This document shows positions 1 through 9,483 of a stretch of 64,000 bases of DNA, piece after piece. This stretch comes from Streptomyces sp. NBC_01317. GTDB taxonomy: Bacteria; Actinomycetota; Actinomycetes; Streptomycetales; Streptomycetaceae. The position numbers and the translations under genes were made by a program. A model generated the notes under the pieces. The model was not told where the DNA came from and searched no databases. It saw nothing but the letters and a program-made list of their open reading frames with translations. The stretch is taken from NCBI RefSeq assembly GCF_035961655.1, contig NZ_CP108393.1, forward strand, positions 4,979,001-5,043,000, in the 5' to 3' direction. Each line of letters begins with the position of its first letter. Positions within the stretch are counted from its first letter, which is position 1.

Positions 1-779
1 CCGAAGACCGACCCGATGCCGAGGAAGGCCACGGCGAGGACAGGTATGCCCGGCACAGAGAGTGCCGAGGTACGCGGCCGGGACGGGGCGCCCGCAGCGT
101 CCCGGTGGCGCTGTTGCGCGGTCCGGGGCTGGGTGCCCCGCTGGGCCGCGAAGAGCAGGCCGCCGACGAGCGTCAGCGCCCCTTCCGCGATCAGCCCGGC
201 CGCCGGGTGGACGCCCGTGGCCAGCGCGGTCGCGAGCACCGGACCGATGACGAAGGTGAACTCGTCCGTGACGGATTCGAAGGCGGCCGCTGTCGGCAGC
301 AGCGAAGACCCGTTTCCCTTCCCGAGGACGGCGGCCCAGCGCGACCGCACCATGGGACCGATCTGCGGGACGGAGGCCCCGGTCGGGACGGCTGCCGCGA
401 ACAGGGCCCACAGCGGGGCGCCGGCCAGCGACAGGGCGATCAGCGCCGTGACGGACGCGGCGTGGACGAGCACGCCCGGTACGAGGACCGCGCGCTGGCC
501 GAACCGGTCGGCGAGCTTGCCTCCTTGGGGTGCGAAGAGCGCCATCGAGACACCCGTGACGGCGGCGACGGCGCCCGCCGTCCCGTACGAACCGGAGGTG
601 TGCTCGACGAGCAGGACGATGCCGATCGTCAGCATCGCGAACGGCTGCCGGGCGGCAAAGCCGGGCAGCAGGAAGGTCCAGGCGCCGGGAGTGCGGAGCA
701 GCCGCCCGTATCCGGGGCGGGGTGCCGCGGCGGTATCGGTGTCCGAGGTCCGCCCGGCGGTGTCGACCGTGTGGGACAC
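1..779 (-). CDS. MFS transporter, 3' end beyond window
   Basis: About 259 codons are visible; the gene runs off the left edge, so the C-terminal half is missing. The start is GTG at 779. After a polar N-terminus of about 25 residues come alternating hydrophobic helices. The cytoplasmic loop after helix 2 reads LFAPQGGKLADRFGQRAVL, which fits the major facilitator signature GxLaDRxGrr. Further helices rich in Ala, Leu and Val follow, with a loop containing PQIGPMVRSRW. It is an integral membrane exporter or importer of unknown substrate; family context suggests small-molecule or drug efflux. A short GC hairpin (810-829) lies just upstream of its start. The family call is firm, the substrate unknown. 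Confidence 0.75.
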   Translation of the reverse strand, partial: MSHTVDTAGRTSDTDTAAAPRPGYGRLLRTPGAWTFLLPGFAARQPFAMLTIGIVLLVEHTSGSYGTAGAVAAVTGVSMALFAPQGGKLADRFGQRAVLVPGVLVHAASVTALIALSLAGAPLWALFAAAVPTGASVPQIGPMVRSRWAAVLGKGNGSSLLPTAAAFESVTDEFTFVIGPVLATALATGVHPAAGLIAEGALTLVGGLLFAAQRGTQPRTAQQRHRDAAGAPSRPRTSALSVPGIPVLAVAFLGIGSVF

Positions 780-1011
780 GGTCCGTGCCTTTCTGCCGCC
801 TGGTAGCAGGCCCCCGCGCGTGCGGGGGCGGCCGAGAGCTGTCCTCTTGCGCGGATCTGCGGTAGATACCGGGGCCCACGGTGGGGGACTCCACGGCCGC
901 CATACGGTCGCGCCAGCTCTGCGTCAGGCAGAGGTGGTCGATCAAGTACGCCTTCATCGTACAGGTAGGAGCTTTGTGGTGGCTGGGAAACCCCCAGCGG
1001 CCCGGGGGCGT

Positions 1012-1048
1012 GCCTGGGATTGCCAAGAGCTGTCCCGCAATCCCAGGC
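1012..1048. terminator. 12-bp hairpin between antiporter and MFS genes
   Basis: GCCTGGGATTGC at 1012-1023 pairs perfectly with GCAATCCCAGGC at 1037-1048 around a 13-nt loop. It lies 48 bp after the antiporter stop, so it probably terminates that minus-strand transcript before the MFS gene. The rest of the 316-bp gap (780-1095) shows no supported gene, only a smaller GC hairpin at 810-829. Confidence 0.6.
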
Positions 1049-1095
1049 GGGCGGCGGGCCGGGCGAGATCCGAAAGAGACGGCCGCGGTCACGTC

Positions 1096-2592
1096 CTAGA
1101 CGCCCGCGTTCGTCCCCAGCCATCCGGCGAGCTTTCCGCCCTGTCCGACCGCCCGCAACCGCCGTTCCGCCGAGTCCCGCACCGGGTCCGTCGCGACGAC
1201 CAGCAGTTCGTCGCCGCGGCGCAGCACGGTCGACGGCAGGGGGACGAAGCTCGTCCCGTCCCGTACGACCAGGGTCACCGCAGACCCGGCGGGCAGCCGC
1301 AGCTCCGCGACCTCCACGCCGTGCATCTTCGAGCGGGCGGGGATCGCCACGGAGAGGAGATGCCCCCGCAGCCGCTCCAGAGGCGCCGATTCGATCCCCA
1401 GGTCGGCGGCGTCGGAGGAGCCGCCCAGCCGTAGTGCCTTGGCCAGCCAGGGCAGGGTCGGCCCCTGTACCAGTGTGTACACGACGACAAGGACAAAGAC
1501 GATGTTGAAGATCCGCTTGCTGCCCTCGATCTCGGACACCATCGGGATGGTCGCCAGGATGATGGGCACGGCGCCGCGCAGTCCCGCCCAGGACATCAAC
1601 GCCCCCTCCTGCCAGGGGACTCGGAAGGGCGCGAGGCTCACCAGGACCGACAGCGGCCGGGCCACGGCGGTCAGCACCAGGCCGACGATCACGGCGGACC
1701 AGAAGTCGTGGCCCAGTTCGTGCGGCGTCACCAGGAGTCCCAGCAGGACGAACATGCCGATCTGCGCGATCCAGCCGAGCCCTTCGGCGAAACCGCGGTT
1801 GGCGGGAGCGTGGGGCAGCCGGGAGTTCCCGAGGACGACGGAGGCGAGATAGACGGCGAGGAAGCCACTGCCGTGGGCCGTGGCACCGATCGCGTACGCG
1901 GAGACAGCGATGGCCATCACGGCGATCGGATAGAGACCGGAGGCAGGAAGCGCCACATGCCGCAGACACAGTGCACCGACCCAGCCGACCGCGAGCCCGA
2001 TGAAGGCGCCGATGGCCAGCTCCATCGCGATCTCGCCGACCAGGACGTACCAGTGCTCCACCGGACCGGACGCGGAGAGCGCCACGACGATGATCACCAC
2101 GGGGGCGTCGTTGAAGCCGGATTCGGCCTCCAGCGCCCCGGTCACCCGGGTCGGCAGGGGCACCTTGCGCAGCACGGAGAAGACGGCCGCCGCGTCGGTC
2201 GAGGACACGACGGCGGCGATGATCAGCGCGGCCCGCCACTCCAGGCCGACCAGATAGTGCGCGGCGGTGGCGGTCACCGCGATGCTCACCGCGACGCCGA
2301 CGGTCGACAGGACCACCGCCATGGGCAGCGCGGGCGCGACCTCTTTCCACTTCGTGCCCAGACCGCCCTCGGCCAGGATGACGACCAGGGCGGCATAGCC
2401 GATGACCTGCGTCAGTTCGGCGTTGTCGAACTTGACGTTGAAGATCCCGTCCTGGCCTATGGCGATCCCGATGCCCAGATACAGCAGCAGGCTGGGGAGG
2501 CCGCTGCGGGACGAGATCCGTACGGCCGCGACCGCGATCAACAGCACGAGGGAGCAGATGAGCAGGAGTTCATTGAGCTGGTGGACAGTCAG
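1096..2592 (-). CDS. Potassium/proton antiporter (CPA1, NhaP2/CvrA type) with C-terminal TrkA-C domain
   Basis: The protein has about 12 hydrophobic segments over residues 1-390. They include LYLGIGIAIGQDG, AEGGLGTKW, SSTDAAAVFSVLR and ESGFNDAPVV, the conserved core of monovalent cation/proton antiporters with the paired acidic site (ND in ESGFNDAP). Residues about 400-495 form a TrkA-C/RCK-C domain (LPAGSAVTLVVRDGTSFVPLPS...RGDELLVVA), which in this family senses nucleotides or ligands at the cytoplasmic face. Expected role: K+ or Na+ efflux for pH and turgor control. I chose a CTG start at 2592 because GGAAGG lies 8 nt upstream and it restores the usual N-terminus TVHQLNELLL; a GTG at 2547 would cut off the first half of helix 1. 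Monocistronic, divergent from the acylase gene. Confidence 0.85.
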   Translation of the reverse strand: MTVHQLNELLLICSLVLLIAVAAVRISSRSGLPSLLLYLGIGIAIGQDGIFNVKFDNAELTQVIGYAALVVILAEGGLGTKWKEVAPALPMAVVLSTVGVAVSIAVTATAAHYLVGLEWRAALIIAAVVSSTDAAAVFSVLRKVPLPTRVTGALEAESGFNDAPVVIIVVALSASGPVEHWYVLVGEIAMELAIGAFIGLAVGWVGALCLRHVALPASGLYPIAVMAIAVSAYAIGATAHGSGFLAVYLASVVLGNSRLPHAPANRGFAEGLGWIAQIGMFVLLGLLVTPHELGHDFWSAVIVGLVLTAVARPLSVLVSLAPFRVPWQEGALMSWAGLRGAVPIILATIPMVSEIEGSKRIFNIVFVLVVVYTLVQGPTLPWLAKALRLGGSSDAADLGIESAPLERLRGHLLSVAIPARSKMHGVEVAELRLPAGSAVTLVVRDGTSFVPLPSTVLRRGDELLVVATDPVRDSAERRLRAVGQGGKLAGWLGTNAGV

Positions 2593-2851
2593 CGGCCGAT
2601 CCTTCCCCTCGTGCTCGCCGGATCGTTCCTCCGGCAGCGGGTACTTCGTTACCTTACCTAATCTTTAACGTTTTCTTGACGCGCTCGATCGTCAGTACGA
2701 GCGCCACCCCCTATGCCGCCTCACGCGCCCCTCATCCTTGTGTGATCGTCTGATCAGTCGCACTACATGACACCGAGTCCTGATCGTTGAAGCGCTGCGC
2801 CTATGGTTGCTCCAGCATTCCCAGGACCACCCTGCCCCTCGAAGGACAGCG

Positions 2852-5782
2852 ATGCCCGCCAACACAGCCCCCCCTTCCGCCAAAAAGAAGGGGCGACGCG
2901 CCCGTCTGATCCTGATCGTGCTGGTGCTGGCGCTCGTTGCGGGTGTCGGTTTCGGCGCGTACTGGGGTGTGAGTACGGTCCGCGCCTCCTTCCCCCAGAC
3001 CACGGGGTCCGTCCAGCTCAAGGGCCTGTCCGGCTCCGTGGACGTGAGACGGGACAGTTACGGCGTCCCGCAGATCTACGCGGACACCGACGCCGACCTG
3101 TTCCGCGCCCAGGGTTACGTCCAGGCGCAGGACCGCTTCTGGGAGATGGACGTCCGGCGTCACCTGACGTCCGGCCGCCTCTCCGAGATGTTCGGCAAGG
3201 GGCAGGTGAAGACCGACGCCTTCCTCCGCACGCTCGGCTGGCGCCGGGTGGCGCAGCAGGAGTACGACACCCAGCTGTCGGCGGAGACGAAGAAGAACCT
3301 CCAGTCGTACACGGAGGGCGTCAACGCCTATCTCAAGGGCCGTGACGGCAAGGACATCTCCGTCGAGTACGCGGCGCTGGGCTTCACGAACGACTACAAG
3401 CCCGAGAAGTGGTCGCCGGTCGACTCTGTGGCCTGGCTCAAGGCGATGTCCTGGGACCTGCGCGGCAACATGCAGGACGAGATCGACCGTTCACTGATGA
3501 CAAGCCGGCTGAGCGCGAAGCAGGTCGCCGACCTGTACCCGGAGTACCCGTACGACCGGAACACGCCGATCGTGGACGAGGGCGGGATCGACCCCGTCAC
3601 CGGGAAGTACGACCCCAAGGCCCCGGCGACGGACCAGCTCGGCGACACCGGCGACGGTACGGGCGTCGGTACAGGCACCGGCACGGGTACGGGCACAGGC
3701 GTCGGGGACGGCACCGGCACGGGCCTCGGAGACGGTACGGGCACAGGCACAGGGACCGGCACCGGCACCGGCACCGGCACAGGCACAGGCACCGGTACGG
3801 GAACAGGCACCGGCATCAGCACCAACAGCGGTGGCGACCCCGCCGCCCAGGACAGCCCCGCCGGCGCCACCCAGGCCCTGGCCTCCCAGCTCGGCTCCCT
3901 CTCCAGCACCCTCGACGACATCCCGGCCCTGCTCGGCCCCAGCGGCAGCGGCATCGGCTCCAACTCCTGGGTCGTCTCAGGAAAGCTCACGACGACGGAG
4001 AAGCCCCTCCTGGCCAACGACCCGCACCTCGCGCCCCAGATGCCGTCGCTCTGGTACCAGATGGGCCTGCACTGCCGCAGCGTCTCGCCGAAGTGCCAGT
4101 ACGACGTCGCCGGCTACACCTTCTCCGGCATGCCGGGCGTCGTGATCGGCCACAACCAGAACATCGCCTGGGGCTTCACCAACCTCGGCGCCGACGTGAC
4201 CGACCTCTACCTGGAGAAGGTCAACGGCGACTCGTACCTCTACGGGGACGGCGAGAAGCGCTTTGTCACGCGCGAGGAGACCATCAAGGTCGCCGGCGGC
4301 CCCAGCAAGAAGATCACCATCCGCGAGACCAACAACGGCCCCGTGGTGTCGGACCGCGACACCGAGCTGGAGAAGGTCGGCGACAAGGCCCCCGTGGGCA
4401 ATCTCGCCCCCGACAGAGGCACCGGCTACGCGGTGGCCCTCAAGTGGACCGCGCTGCAACCGGGCAAGTCCATGGACGCGGTCTTCGAGCTGGACAAGGC
4501 CGCGGACTGGGGTCAGTTCCGCAAGGCCGCCTCGCACTTCGAGGTCCCCTCGCAGAACCTGATCTACGCCGACACCAAGGGCAACATCGGCTATCAGGCG
4601 CCGGGCACGATCCCGATCCGCCCCAAGGGCTTCGACGGCAGGACGCCGGCCCCCGGCTGGGACCCGAAGGCGAACTGGGAGAAGGACCCGATCCCGTTCG
4701 ACCAGCTGCCGTACGAGTTCAACCCCAAGCGCGGGTACATCGTCACCGCCAACCAGGCCGTGATAGACGCGAAGAAGTACCCGTACACGCTGACCGAGGA
4801 CTGGGGCTACGGCGCCAGGAGCCAGCGGATCAACGACCTCATCGAGTCGAAGACCAAGGACGGCGGCAAGATCTCGACCGATGACATGCAGACCATGCAG
4901 ATGGACAACAGCAGCCCGGCCTGGACGCTGCTGAAGAGCTATCTGCTCAAGATCGATGTCTCGGACCCCTCCGTCCGCGAGGCGCAGAAGCTCCTCGAAG
5001 GCTGGGACGGCACCCAGGAACCGGACTCCGCCGCGGCCGCCTACTTCAACGCGGTCTGGCGCAACGTCCTCAAGCTCGCCTTTGGCAACAAGCTGCCCAA
5101 GGAGCTGCGCGCCAAGGGCGATTGCCTCACGGTCGCGCCCGCCGACAACACCGGCCCGGTGGACGACCTCGACACGCGCGCGGTACGGGAATGCGGCCAG
5201 CGTGACCCGGACTCGGCGCAGCCGGACGGCGGCGACCGCTGGCTGGAGGTCGTGCGCAACATCATCAAGGACGACAACAACGCGTGGTGGAGCGCCGCCG
5301 GCGGCCGCAGGGACAGCGCGACGAAGACCCGCGACCAGCTCCTCGCCCGCGCCATGACGGACGCCCGCTGGGAGCTGACCGCCGCGCTCGGCAAGGACGT
5401 CTCCTCCTGGAACTGGGGCCGGCTGCACCAGTTGAACCTCAACAACCAGACCCTCGGCACCGAGGGCCCGGGCGTCCTGAAGTTCATACTGAACCGCGGC
5501 CCGTGGAACCTGGGTGGCGGCGAGGCGGCGGTCGACGCGACGGGGTGGAACGCGGCAGGCGGTTACGACGTCATCTGGGTCCCGTCGATGCGGATGGTCG
5601 TCAACGTCGGCGACTGGGACAAATCCCGCTGGATCAACCTGACCGGCGCTTCGGGACACGCGTACAACGCGCACTACAGCGACCAGACGGACAAGTGGGC
5701 CAAGGGCGAGCTGCTCGACTGGTCGTACACGCCCAACGCCGTCGAAGGCAGCACGACCGACACCCTGACGCTGAATCCGTAA
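2852..5782 (+). CDS. Membrane-anchored penicillin acylase family protein (Ntn hydrolase)
   Basis: 976 aa. Residues about 17-40 form a signal anchor, so the enzyme acts outside the membrane. The alpha-chain part has VDVRRDSYGVPQIYA and FRAQGYVQAQDRFWEMD, typical of penicillin/cephalosporin/aculeacin acylases. The family is made as a precursor that cuts itself before a Ser or Cys; GIGSNSWVVSG places the predicted nucleophile at Ser370. Beta-chain motifs such as LLANDPHLAPQMPSLWYQMGL-type sequence and GVVIGHNQNIAWGFTN follow. Residues about 266-324, just ahead of the cleavage Ser, are an extended Gly-Thr repeat, so the linker between chains is unusually long. Likely substrates are N-acyl compounds such as acyl-homoserine lactones or lipopeptides; none is proved. 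ATG 2852 is preferred over the in-frame ATG 2807 because AAGGAC lies 8-10 nt upstream. Confidence 0.85.
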   Translation: MPANTAPPSAKKKGRRARLILIVLVLALVAGVGFGAYWGVSTVRASFPQTTGSVQLKGLSGSVDVRRDSYGVPQIYADTDADLFRAQGYVQAQDRFWEMDVRRHLTSGRLSEMFGKGQVKTDAFLRTLGWRRVAQQEYDTQLSAETKKNLQSYTEGVNAYLKGRDGKDISVEYAALGFTNDYKPEKWSPVDSVAWLKAMSWDLRGNMQDEIDRSLMTSRLSAKQVADLYPEYPYDRNTPIVDEGGIDPVTGKYDPKAPATDQLGDTGDGTGVGTGTGTGTGTGVGDGTGTGLGDGTGTGTGTGTGTGTGTGTGTGTGTGTGISTNSGGDPAAQDSPAGATQALASQLGSLSSTLDDIPALLGPSGSGIGSNSWVVSGKLTTTEKPLLANDPHLAPQMPSLWYQMGLHCRSVSPKCQYDVAGYTFSGMPGVVIGHNQNIAWGFTNLGADVTDLYLEKVNGDSYLYGDGEKRFVTREETIKVAGGPSKKITIRETNNGPVVSDRDTELEKVGDKAPVGNLAPDRGTGYAVALKWTALQPGKSMDAVFELDKAADWGQFRKAASHFEVPSQNLIYADTKGNIGYQAPGTIPIRPKGFDGRTPAPGWDPKANWEKDPIPFDQLPYEFNPKRGYIVTANQAVIDAKKYPYTLTEDWGYGARSQRINDLIESKTKDGGKISTDDMQTMQMDNSSPAWTLLKSYLLKIDVSDPSVREAQKLLEGWDGTQEPDSAAAAYFNAVWRNVLKLAFGNKLPKELRAKGDCLTVAPADNTGPVDDLDTRAVRECGQRDPDSAQPDGGDRWLEVVRNIIKDDNNAWWSAAGGRRDSATKTRDQLLARAMTDARWELTAALGKDVSSWNWGRLHQLNLNNQTLGTEGPGVLKFILNRGPWNLGGGEAAVDATGWNAAGGYDVIWVPSMRMVVNVGDWDKSRWINLTGASGHAYNAHYSDQTDKWAKGELLDWSYTPNAVEGSTTDTLTLNP
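3655..3822 (+). repeat. Tandem GGNACN hexanucleotide repeat coding for Gly-Thr
   Basis: Roughly 27 imperfect 6-bp units (GGCACC, GGTACG, GGCACA and variants, interrupted by GTC-GG and GAC-GG units) encode GTGTGT with occasional Val, Asp and Leu. The tract is densest at 3739-3815. Hexamer units keep the frame when copies are gained or lost, so length could vary between strains without breaking the enzyme. Confidence 0.9.
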
Positions 5783-5816
5783 CGCCGGTATCAGCGGTAT
5801 CGACGGCCGGTCCGGA

Positions 5817-5844
5817 GGCCGCCCCCCCTCACACGGGGGCGGCC
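5817..5844. terminator. Bidirectional terminator hairpin
   Basis: GGCCGCCCCC (5817-5826) pairs with GGGGGCGGCC (5835-5844) around an 8-nt loop. It lies between the convergent acylase and cyclo-ligase genes, so it can serve both. Confidence 0.65.
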
Positions 5845-5871
5845 ACGCCCCCCACTTCCTCTCCCCCTCCC

Positions 5872-6474
5872 TCAAGGACGGCCGCCGGTGAAGTGCCTGA
5901 CACCTCCGGGCGTCACCACCGCGTGTACGGGACGGTCGTGCGGCTCCGCCGGGACCCGCGCGACCACCTCGTCGTCGTACAGCAGGACGGCCAGCGTCGG
6001 CGCGGCGCCGGCCCGCTCCAGCCGGGCGAGGACCCGGTCGTACGAGCCACCGCCCCGCCCCAGCCGCATCCCGCGTGTGTCCACCGCGAGCCCGGGCAGC
6101 AGCACGACCTCCGCCGCCAGCACGGCGTCCGGGCCGAGTGGTGTCCCGTCCGGCTCCCACAGGCCCCGCCCCGCGCGTACGAGCCGCTCCGCCCCCTCGT
6201 ACCGCGCCCAGTCGAGGTCGTTGTCCGCGCGCAGCACCGGCAGCAGGACTTCGACGCCCCGCCCGCGCAGTACGTCGAGCAGCACGCGTGTGCCGGGTTC
6301 GCGTCCGACGGAGACGTACGCGGCGACCGTACGGGCCCCGGCAAGCGCGGCCAGATCTCCGGCCCGCCGCGCGAGAACCAACGCGGCCTTTCGCGCGTCT
6401 TCACTGGACAGCAGGGCTCTCGCGGCGAGGAGTTCACTCCGTACGGAAGCCTTTCCGGACATCTCATGCGCCAC
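5872..6474 (-). CDS. 5-formyltetrahydrofolate cyclo-ligase (MTHFS)
   Basis: 200 aa, normal length for the family. The enzyme uses ATP to convert 5-formyl-THF into 5,10-methenyl-THF, returning a storage folate to the one-carbon pool in the cytosol. N-terminal K/R residues (GKASVRSELLAAR) match the ATP-binding start of the family, and residues 136-147 (MRLGRGGGSYDR) are the hallmark glycine-rich loop ending in YDR; LPGLAVD precedes it as usual. The start is GTG 6474 or ATG 6462; neither has a strong ribosome site. It is divergent from galU with about 100 bp between them and convergent with the acylase. Confidence 0.9.
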   Translation of the reverse strand: MAHEMSGKASVRSELLAARALLSSEDARKAALVLARRAGDLAALAGARTVAAYVSVGREPGTRVLLDVLRGRGVEVLLPVLRADNDLDWARYEGAERLVRAGRGLWEPDGTPLGPDAVLAAEVVLLPGLAVDTRGMRLGRGGGSYDRVLARLERAGAAPTLAVLLYDDEVVARVPAEPHDRPVHAVVTPGGVRHFTGGRP

Positions 6475-6565
6475 CGGACATCACAAACCTCTCGATTGCG
6501 GATGTACACCCATAGGTGCGGCGAAAGTTAACCGGAGCATCATCTTCCGCGCATAGCCCACCGGA

Positions 6566-6578
6566 TAGGGTTATCCGT
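6566..6578 (+). promoter_or_regulatory. Probable leaderless promoter of galU
   Basis: TAGGGT at 6566-6571 fits the actinobacterial -10 pattern TANNNT and ends 7 nt before the galU ATG at 6579. No Shine-Dalgarno sequence is visible, so transcription probably starts at or within a base of the start codon. Confidence 0.5.
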
Positions 6579-7481
6579 ATGACTCAGTCGCCCTCCCGGA
6601 TCACCAAGGCTGTCATCCCCGCCGCAGGCCTCGGCACCCGGTTCCTCCCCGCCACCAAGGCCACTCCCAAAGAGATGCTGCCGGTGGTCGACAAGCCCGC
6701 GATCCAGTACGTGGTCGAGGAGGCGGCGGCGGCCGGCCTGTCCGACGTGCTCATGATCACCGGCCGCAACAAGCGCGCCCTTGAGGACCACTTCGACCGC
6801 AACTACGAGCTGGAAGGGGCGCTCACCCGCAAGGGCGACGCCGAACGGCTCGCGAAGGTCCAGGAGTCCAGCGAACTCGCCACCATGCACTACGTGCGCC
6901 AGGGCGACCCCAAGGGCCTCGGCCACGCCATCCTGTGCGCCGCGCCGCACGTGGGCGACCAGCCCTTCGCGGTCCTGCTGGGCGACGACCTGATCGACCC
7001 GCGCGACCCCCTGCTGTCGCGCATGATGGAGATCCAGGAGCGCGAGGGCGGCAGCGTCATCGCCCTCATGGAGGTCGACCCCGAGCAGATCCACCTCTAC
7101 GGCTGCGCCGCCGTGGAGCCCACGCGCGACAGCGACGTGGTCAAGGTCCACGACCTGGTCGAGAAGCCCGACGCCGCCGACGCGCCGAGCAACTACGCGA
7201 TCATCGGCCGTTACGTGCTCGATCCCGCGATCTTCGAGATACTGCGCAAGACCGAGCCGGGCCGCGGTGGTGAGATCCAGATCACCGACGCCCTCCAGCA
7301 GCTCTCGGTGGACGAGAAGGTCGGCGGACCGGTCCACGGTGTGATTTTCAAGGGCCGCCGGTATGACACAGGCGACCGAGGCGACTTCCTGCGTGCCATT
7401 GTCAGACTCGCGTGCGAACGTGAAGACCTGGGCCCGGACTTCCGCGCCTGGCTCCGCAGTTATGTCAGCGAGGAGATGTAG
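6579..7481 (+). CDS. galU: UTP-glucose-1-phosphate uridylyltransferase
   Basis: 300 aa. Makes UDP-glucose from UTP and glucose-1-phosphate, feeding cell-wall, glycolipid and exopolysaccharide synthesis in the cytoplasm. Residues 14-33 (PAAGLGTRFLPATKATPKEM) form the nucleotide-binding loop with the signature GLGTRFLPATK; the conserved VDKPAIQYVVEEA, LGDDLIDP and EKPDAADAPSNYAIIGRYVL segments follow, then GGEIQITDAL. The full-length family match makes this one of the surest calls in the window. It overlaps the ribosome-binding site of the next gene, so it is probably co-transcribed with the molybdopterin block. Confidence 0.95.
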   Translation: MTQSPSRITKAVIPAAGLGTRFLPATKATPKEMLPVVDKPAIQYVVEEAAAAGLSDVLMITGRNKRALEDHFDRNYELEGALTRKGDAERLAKVQESSELATMHYVRQGDPKGLGHAILCAAPHVGDQPFAVLLGDDLIDPRDPLLSRMMEIQEREGGSVIALMEVDPEQIHLYGCAAVEPTRDSDVVKVHDLVEKPDAADAPSNYAIIGRYVLDPAIFEILRKTEPGRGGEIQITDALQQLSVDEKVGGPVHGVIFKGRRYDTGDRGDFLRAIVRLACEREDLGPDFRAWLRSYVSEEM

Positions 7482-7485
7482 CGCC

Positions 7486-8820
7486 TTGAGCAGTACGGCA
7501 GAATCGGCTCCGGTGGCCCGCCACGAGCAGCTGTGGTCGGTGGACGAGCACCTCGCGGACATCCTCGCCGCGATCCACCCGCTCGAACCCATCGAGCTGC
7601 AACTGCCCGACGCCCAGGGCTGCGTCCTGGTCGAGGACGTCACGGTGCCGGTGGCCCTGCCGCCGTTCGACAACAGCTCCATGGACGGGTACGCGGTCCG
7701 TACGGCCGATGTGGCGGGCGCCACGGACGAGTTCCCCGCCGTGCTCACCGTCGTCGGCGACGTCGCGGCGGGCAGCGGCGATCTGCCCGAGGTCGGCCCG
7801 GGGGAGACCGCCCGGATCATGACGGGCGCCCCGCTCCCGCCGGGCGCCGAGGCCGTGGTGCCGGTCGAGTGGACCGACGGGGGTACGGGCGAGGGCCCCG
7901 CGACCTCCATGCGCCCGGCGGGCGACGCGCCGGGCGGCGGGAGCGGCGAGGTGCGGGTCTACCGCTCGATCGAGGCCCGGGGCCATGTCCGCGCCCAGGG
8001 CAGCGACGTACGGGCCGGTGATCTCGCGCTCAGGGCGGGTACGGTGCTCGGCCCCTCGCAGATCGGCCTGCTGGCGGCCATCGGCCGCGGCTCCGTCCGG
8101 GTACGGCCGCGCCCGCGTGTGGTCGTCCTGTCCACCGGCAGCGAGCTGGTCCAGCCCGGAGAACAGTTGGGTACGGGCCAGATCTACGACTCCAACAGCT
8201 TCGCGCTCACCGCCGCGGCCCGGGACGCGGGCGCCATCGCGTACCGCGTCGGGGCCGTCACGGACGACGCCGAGACACTCCGCGCCACCATCGAGGACCA
8301 GCTGATCCGCGCGGACCTGCTCGTCACCACGGGCGGCGTCAGCGTCGGGGCGTACGACGTCGTCAAGGAAGCGCTGTCCTCCGTAGGAGACGAGGACGAA
8401 CCGGGCAGCGGCATCGACTTCCGCAAGCTGGCGATGCAGCCGGGCAAGCCCCAGGGCTTCGGCTCGATCGGCGCGGAGCACGTCCCGCTGCTCGCGCTGC
8501 CCGGCAATCCGGTCTCGTGTTATGTCTCCTTCGAGTTGTTCGTACGGCCCGCGATCCGCGCCCTGATGGGCCTGGAGGACGTCCACCGCCCGACGGTCCG
8601 CGCCACGCTGGTCAGCGACAAGCCGCTCTCCTCGCCGAGCGGCAGACGGCAGTTCCTGCGGGCCAAGTACGACGCGGAGGCGGGCACGATCGCGCCGGTC
8701 GGCGGCGCCGGGTCCCACCTCGTGGCGGCCCTCGCCCACGCCGACGCGCTGGCCGTCGTCCCGGAGGACGCCGTGTCGGTCGAACCCGGCACGGAACTCG
8801 ACGTGGTCCTGATCGGTTGA
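7486..8820 (+). CDS. glp: Molybdopterin molybdotransferase MoeA / gephyrin-like protein Glp
   Basis: 444 aa, full length for MoeA. Motifs in order: PPFDNSSMDGYAVR near residue 60, IMTGAPLPPGAEAVVPVEW, STGSELVQPGEQLGTGQIYDSN, VTTGGVSVGAYDVV (MPT-binding domain) and ALPGNPVSCYVSFELFVRP. The enzyme inserts molybdate into adenylated molybdopterin. Its neighbour at 10778 is the membrane protein SepX/GlpR; in Corynebacterium a MoeA paralog called Glp binds GlpR and acts in cell division, so a moonlighting role is likely here too. The TTG start at 7486 is chosen because GAGGAG lies 10 nt upstream inside the end of galU; an ATG at 7462 would overlap galU by 20 bp. Residues of about 25 aa rich in Gly/Thr/Pro interrupt domain III, as in other actinobacteria. 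Confidence 0.9.
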   Translation: MSSTAESAPVARHEQLWSVDEHLADILAAIHPLEPIELQLPDAQGCVLVEDVTVPVALPPFDNSSMDGYAVRTADVAGATDEFPAVLTVVGDVAAGSGDLPEVGPGETARIMTGAPLPPGAEAVVPVEWTDGGTGEGPATSMRPAGDAPGGGSGEVRVYRSIEARGHVRAQGSDVRAGDLALRAGTVLGPSQIGLLAAIGRGSVRVRPRPRVVVLSTGSELVQPGEQLGTGQIYDSNSFALTAAARDAGAIAYRVGAVTDDAETLRATIEDQLIRADLLVTTGGVSVGAYDVVKEALSSVGDEDEPGSGIDFRKLAMQPGKPQGFGSIGAEHVPLLALPGNPVSCYVSFELFVRPAIRALMGLEDVHRPTVRATLVSDKPLSSPSGRRQFLRAKYDAEAGTIAPVGGAGSHLVAALAHADALAVVPEDAVSVEPGTELDVVLIG

Positions 8821-8892
8821 CCGCCCCAGGGTGGCGGTAGCGTGTCAGCCCACACAGGCCCTCTCGGGCCCGGACCGGGAGCGCTCACAGCA

Positions 8893-9479
<587 letters not shown>

Positions 9480-9483
<4 letters not shown>

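Noticed and set aside
629..2350. Long open frame antisense to the antiporter gene
   Set aside because: Arg/Gly/Ala-rich shadow of the antiporter in another frame; no family motif.
3655..3822. CRISPR-like array
   Set aside because: Units are 6 bp, in frame and code for Gly-Thr; no spacers. No CRISPR array seen anywhere in the window.
3977..6160. Very long minus-strand frame across the acylase gene
   Set aside because: Third-position GC of the acylase gene creates it; composition is non-protein-like.
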